Below are positions 6,185 through 7,844 of a stretch of 7,844 bases of DNA, piece after piece. The stretch is from Actinomycetota bacterium (GTDB lineage: Bacteria > Actinomycetota > Geothermincolia > Fen-727 > JAQURN01). The number at the start of each line of letters is the position of its first letter. The stretch's first letter is position 1. The stretch lies in the NCBI GenBank assembly GCA_028715585.1, contig JAQURN010000054.1:1-7844 (forward strand), given 5' to 3'. The notes under the pieces were generated by a model. The model was not told the DNA's origin and did not search any database. It saw only the letters and a list, made by a program, of their open reading frames with translations. The position numbers were made by a program, and so were the translations under genes.

Positions 6185-6937
6185 TCACAGCTCAAATACC
6201 ATGCCTTCCCTTGCAAGACTCACATCCCCACCGAACTTTTTCTTAGCGTCAGCCAGGGCAATCTCCTCATCAAGAGTTGGCCATGCGTGCGTCAGAAGCA
6301 GCCTCCTGGCGCCCACTTTGTTTGCTATCTCGCCTGCCTCCGAGGCAGAGAGGTGTCCCCCTTCCTTCCGAGGATATTGGCTTGTGAAAGTAGCTTCGCA
6401 GATAAAAAAATCTACGCCGCGCGCAAGCTCAAAAAGAGAATCACAGACATCCGTATCCCCAGAGTAGCAAACCTTCAAATCCCCAGCCTCAATCCTCATG
6501 ATATAGGATTCCACCGCGTGATTTCCCGGCATGGCAGTAATCGAAAACCCAGCAAAATCCTCTCTTTTGCCGGCAACGATTTCATGCACCTCCATGCAAC
6601 TGAAAAATTTCTCCCTGGTCTGCTGTGATATGGGGCTCCCAATAACCTCTACCGCATAAGAGGGCAAAAGTACTGGCAGGGGAGGGAGGGGGGTCATCCA
6701 ATACTGCCGTGCCGTGAGAAGGCCATATATATCGACATAGTGGTCGTAGTGCGCATGGGTGATGGCGACTCCATCGATTTCGTCAACCTCCACATAGCGG
6801 AGGAGGTTCGAAAGCGTGCCCGCCCCGATATCTGCCACCAGGGATTTCCCATCGTGCCTGAAAAGATAGCCGCTGCAAGCGCGCCCAGCTGCCGCATAGC
6901 CGCCAGAGCTCCCGAGAACTGTGATTTGTAAACTCAA
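6185..6937 (-). CDS. MBL-fold metallo-hydrolase (RNase Z-like / Rv1339-type)
   Basis: Metallo-beta-lactamase-fold hydrolase of the RNase Z-like branch, cytoplasmic and probably a two-metal enzyme. All ligand motifs are present in 250 aa: THAHYDH (60-66; His61, His63, Asp65, His66), His140 in PGNHAVES, Asp161 in YSGDTD, a further His at 195 in GGHLSASEAG, and His217 in LLTHAWP. The RNase Z exosite arm is absent, so tRNA 3' processing is not implied. By position and motifs it corresponds to M. tuberculosis Rv1339, reported as a cyclic-nucleotide phosphodiesterase; that activity is an inference here. The start is TTG at 6937, with GGAGGAGG 7 nt upstream inside the murI end. The TTG overlaps the murI TGA stop (TTGA), indicating translational coupling. 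The stop is a tandem TGA-TAA. A phosphodiesterase on another cyclic or signalling nucleotide is an equal alternative. Confidence 0.9.
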   Translation of the reverse strand: MSLQITVLGSSGGYAAAGRACSGYLFRHDGKSLVADIGAGTLSNLLRYVEVDEIDGVAITHAHYDHYVDIYGLLTARQYWMTPLPPLPVLLPSYAVEVIGSPISQQTREKFFSCMEVHEIVAGKREDFAGFSITAMPGNHAVESYIMRIEAGDLKVCYSGDTDVCDSLFELARGVDFFICEATFTSQYPRKEGGHLSASEAGEIANKVGARRLLLTHAWPTLDEEIALADAKKKFGGDVSLAREGMVFEL

Positions 6938-7770
6938 GGTGCCACCTCCTCCAGACGTAAAGGCTTGTCGAGGTCCACATGGATTACATTACATACCTCT
7001 GGCTCAAAAAACATCCTTCCAAGCTGCCCAGACCTTTCTGGGTCGCCAGTGGTGAGGAGGGTTAACTCCCCCTCTCTTTTAGAAGAAGCTCGCCATCCAA
7101 GGAGTTCTAACAAGTCCCTGACCGCCATCGCAACCTCATCGGCACTGCTCACCAACTCTATTCCAGGTCCAACAACCTCCTCAATGAGGTCTTCCAGTAA
7201 GGGGTAGTGGGTGCACCCAAGAATAAGCGTGTCCATTCCCCAATCTACCATGGGCACCAGATAACCCTTGGCTATTTCGTATATCTGGCTTCCGTGAACT
7301 TCCTTCTGCTCGACAAACTCAACAAACTCGGGGCATGCTTGGGAATAAACCTGGACATTCGGATTTCTAAACTTGAGCTCCCTTTCATAAGCGCCACTAG
7401 AGATTGTTCCCTCGGTCCCAATCACGCCAATTCGCTCATTTGCGGTCTTCAGGAGTGCGGCTTTTACCCCCGGAGCTATCACCCCCACCACGGGAATTTC
7501 ATACTTCCCCTGAAGAACGGGAAGCGCGGACGCGGTCGCCGTGTTGCATGCCACAACAATCATCTTGACATCAAAACCCAGGAGATAGTCCGCTATCTCG
7601 TCCGTAAACCTCCTGACCTCCTCGAGCTTGCGAGGCCCGTAAGGGCCGCGAGCATCGTCTCCAAGATAGATTATCCGCTCGGGCGGCATCCTTTCCGCAA
7701 TCGCCCTGACCACGGTCAAGCCTCCCACCCCGCTATCAAATATTCCGATTGGCTTCTCATTCATTGCCAT
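6934..7770 (-). CDS. murI: Glutamate racemase
   Basis: Interconverts L- and D-glutamate without a cofactor, supplying D-Glu for peptidoglycan; so the host makes a murein wall. It belongs to the Asp/Glu racemase family and its 278 aa are typical. GIFDSGVGGLTV (9-20) contains the Asp12/Ser13 substrate site, and YLGDDARGPYG (35-45) is family-standard. The two catalytic cysteines are Cys75 (VACNTATA) and Cys186 (GCTHYPLL, with His188). The start is ATG at 7770 with a GAGG at a 10-nt spacing; an ATG two codons later (7764) is nearly as good and would give MNEKPIGIFDSG. It is the first complete gene of the murI-MBL-rph-rdgB group. Its stop TGA overlaps the TTG start of the MBL gene. The upstream 74 nt to the window end may contain the tail of another gene. 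Confidence 0.96.
   Translation of the reverse strand: MAMNEKPIGIFDSGVGGLTVVRAIAERMPPERIIYLGDDARGPYGPRKLEEVRRFTDEIADYLLGFDVKMIVVACNTATASALPVLQGKYEIPVVGVIAPGVKAALLKTANERIGVIGTEGTISSGAYERELKFRNPNVQVYSQACPEFVEFVEQKEVHGSQIYEIAKGYLVPMVDWGMDTLILGCTHYPLLEDLIEEVVGPGIELVSSADEVAMAVRDLLELLGWRASSKREGELTLLTTGDPERSGQLGRMFFEPEVCNVIHVDLDKPLRLEEVAP
6945..6952 (-). promoter_or_regulatory. Strong Shine-Dalgarno of the MBL gene, inside the murI 3' end
   Basis: GGAGGAGG (minus strand, 6952 to 6945) encodes the closing Glu-Glu of MurI while serving as ribosome site for the TTG at 6937, with a 7-nt spacer. It explains why a TTG start with a 4-nt overlap can be used. Confidence 0.75.
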
Positions 7771-7844
7771 ACAGTCAAAACCTCAACTTCCATACTGATA
7801 CAGGCTTCACATTTTCGCACATTAGCGCAATTACCTCCAACGCA
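7771..7844 (-). other. Flank upstream of murI, possible tail of another gene
   Basis: Two minus-strand frames are open from the window edge. One runs to a TGA at 7777-7775, just before murI. The other is Cys-rich (four Cys, the last pair spaced CEAC) and runs to a TGA at 7763-7761, overlapping the second murI ATG as ATGA. The third frame has stops. With fewer than 30 codons visible I cannot tell which, if either, is coding, nor identify a product. A GGAGG at about 7838-7834 has no start codon at a normal distance. No convincing promoter is visible. Confidence 0.25.

Noticed and set aside
6130..6216. 29-codon N-terminal extension of RNase PH
   Set aside because: It would overlap the MBL gene, has no family counterpart, and the TTG at 6129 has an ideal ribosome site.
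1..7844. CRISPR array, toxin-antitoxin, defence island, prophage or insertion sequence
   Set aside because: No direct-repeat arrays, transposase or integrase motifs or terminal repeats were seen; nearly all bases are accounted for by eight housekeeping or metabolic genes.

Overview
The window holds eight protein genes packed tightly, with no RNA gene, insertion sequence, CRISPR array or other mobile element. They form three transcription blocks, and the longest stretch without a gene is about 170 nt (2812-2983). Base composition is close to balanced and codon use looks uniform, so nothing suggests recent transfer. Most start codons are TTG or GTG, each read off a clear Shine-Dalgarno site. 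The gene order on the minus strand (murI, MBL-fold hydrolase, rph, rdgB) matches the order I recall for Mycobacterium tuberculosis Rv1338-Rv1341. That makes a member of the Actinobacteriota, probably a deep-branching one with moderate GC, my best guess. This is an inference from memory of synteny, not a search result, and Firmicutes have related rph/rdgB clusters.

Block 1 (2-2125, +) holds the end of a galactose operon: galactokinase, cut off by the window start, then UDP-glucose 4-epimerase. Together they perform the first and last steps of the Leloir pathway; galT may lie outside the window. Block 2 is a divergent pair about 170 nt apart. A glycerophosphodiester phosphodiesterase (2113-2811, -) converges on galE with a 13-nt overlap. 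A YegS/DagK-type lipid kinase (2984-3973, +) is followed 8 nt later by a low-molecular-weight protein-tyrosine-phosphatase-like protein (3982-4710, +) with an unusually large insertion. The phosphodiesterase and kinase both suggest phospholipid head-group or diacylglycerol turnover.

Block 3 (7770 down to 4720, -) reads murI, MBL-fold hydrolase, rph and rdgB: glutamate racemase for peptidoglycan, a metal-dependent hydrolase of the RNase Z-like/Rv1339 type, the tRNA 3'-end trimming exonuclease, and the house-cleaning dITP/XTP pyrophosphatase. murI and the MBL gene overlap by 4 nt. rph and rdgB are in the same reading frame, separated by one TAG and 24 sense codons.

The region is mostly ordinary housekeeping and I do not see a new defence or mobile system. 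The points most worth a second look are the enlarged phosphatase with a degenerate P-loop, the in-frame rph-TAG-rdgB arrangement, the inverted repeats buried at both convergent junctions, and the several starts that must be moved downstream from the longest open frame.
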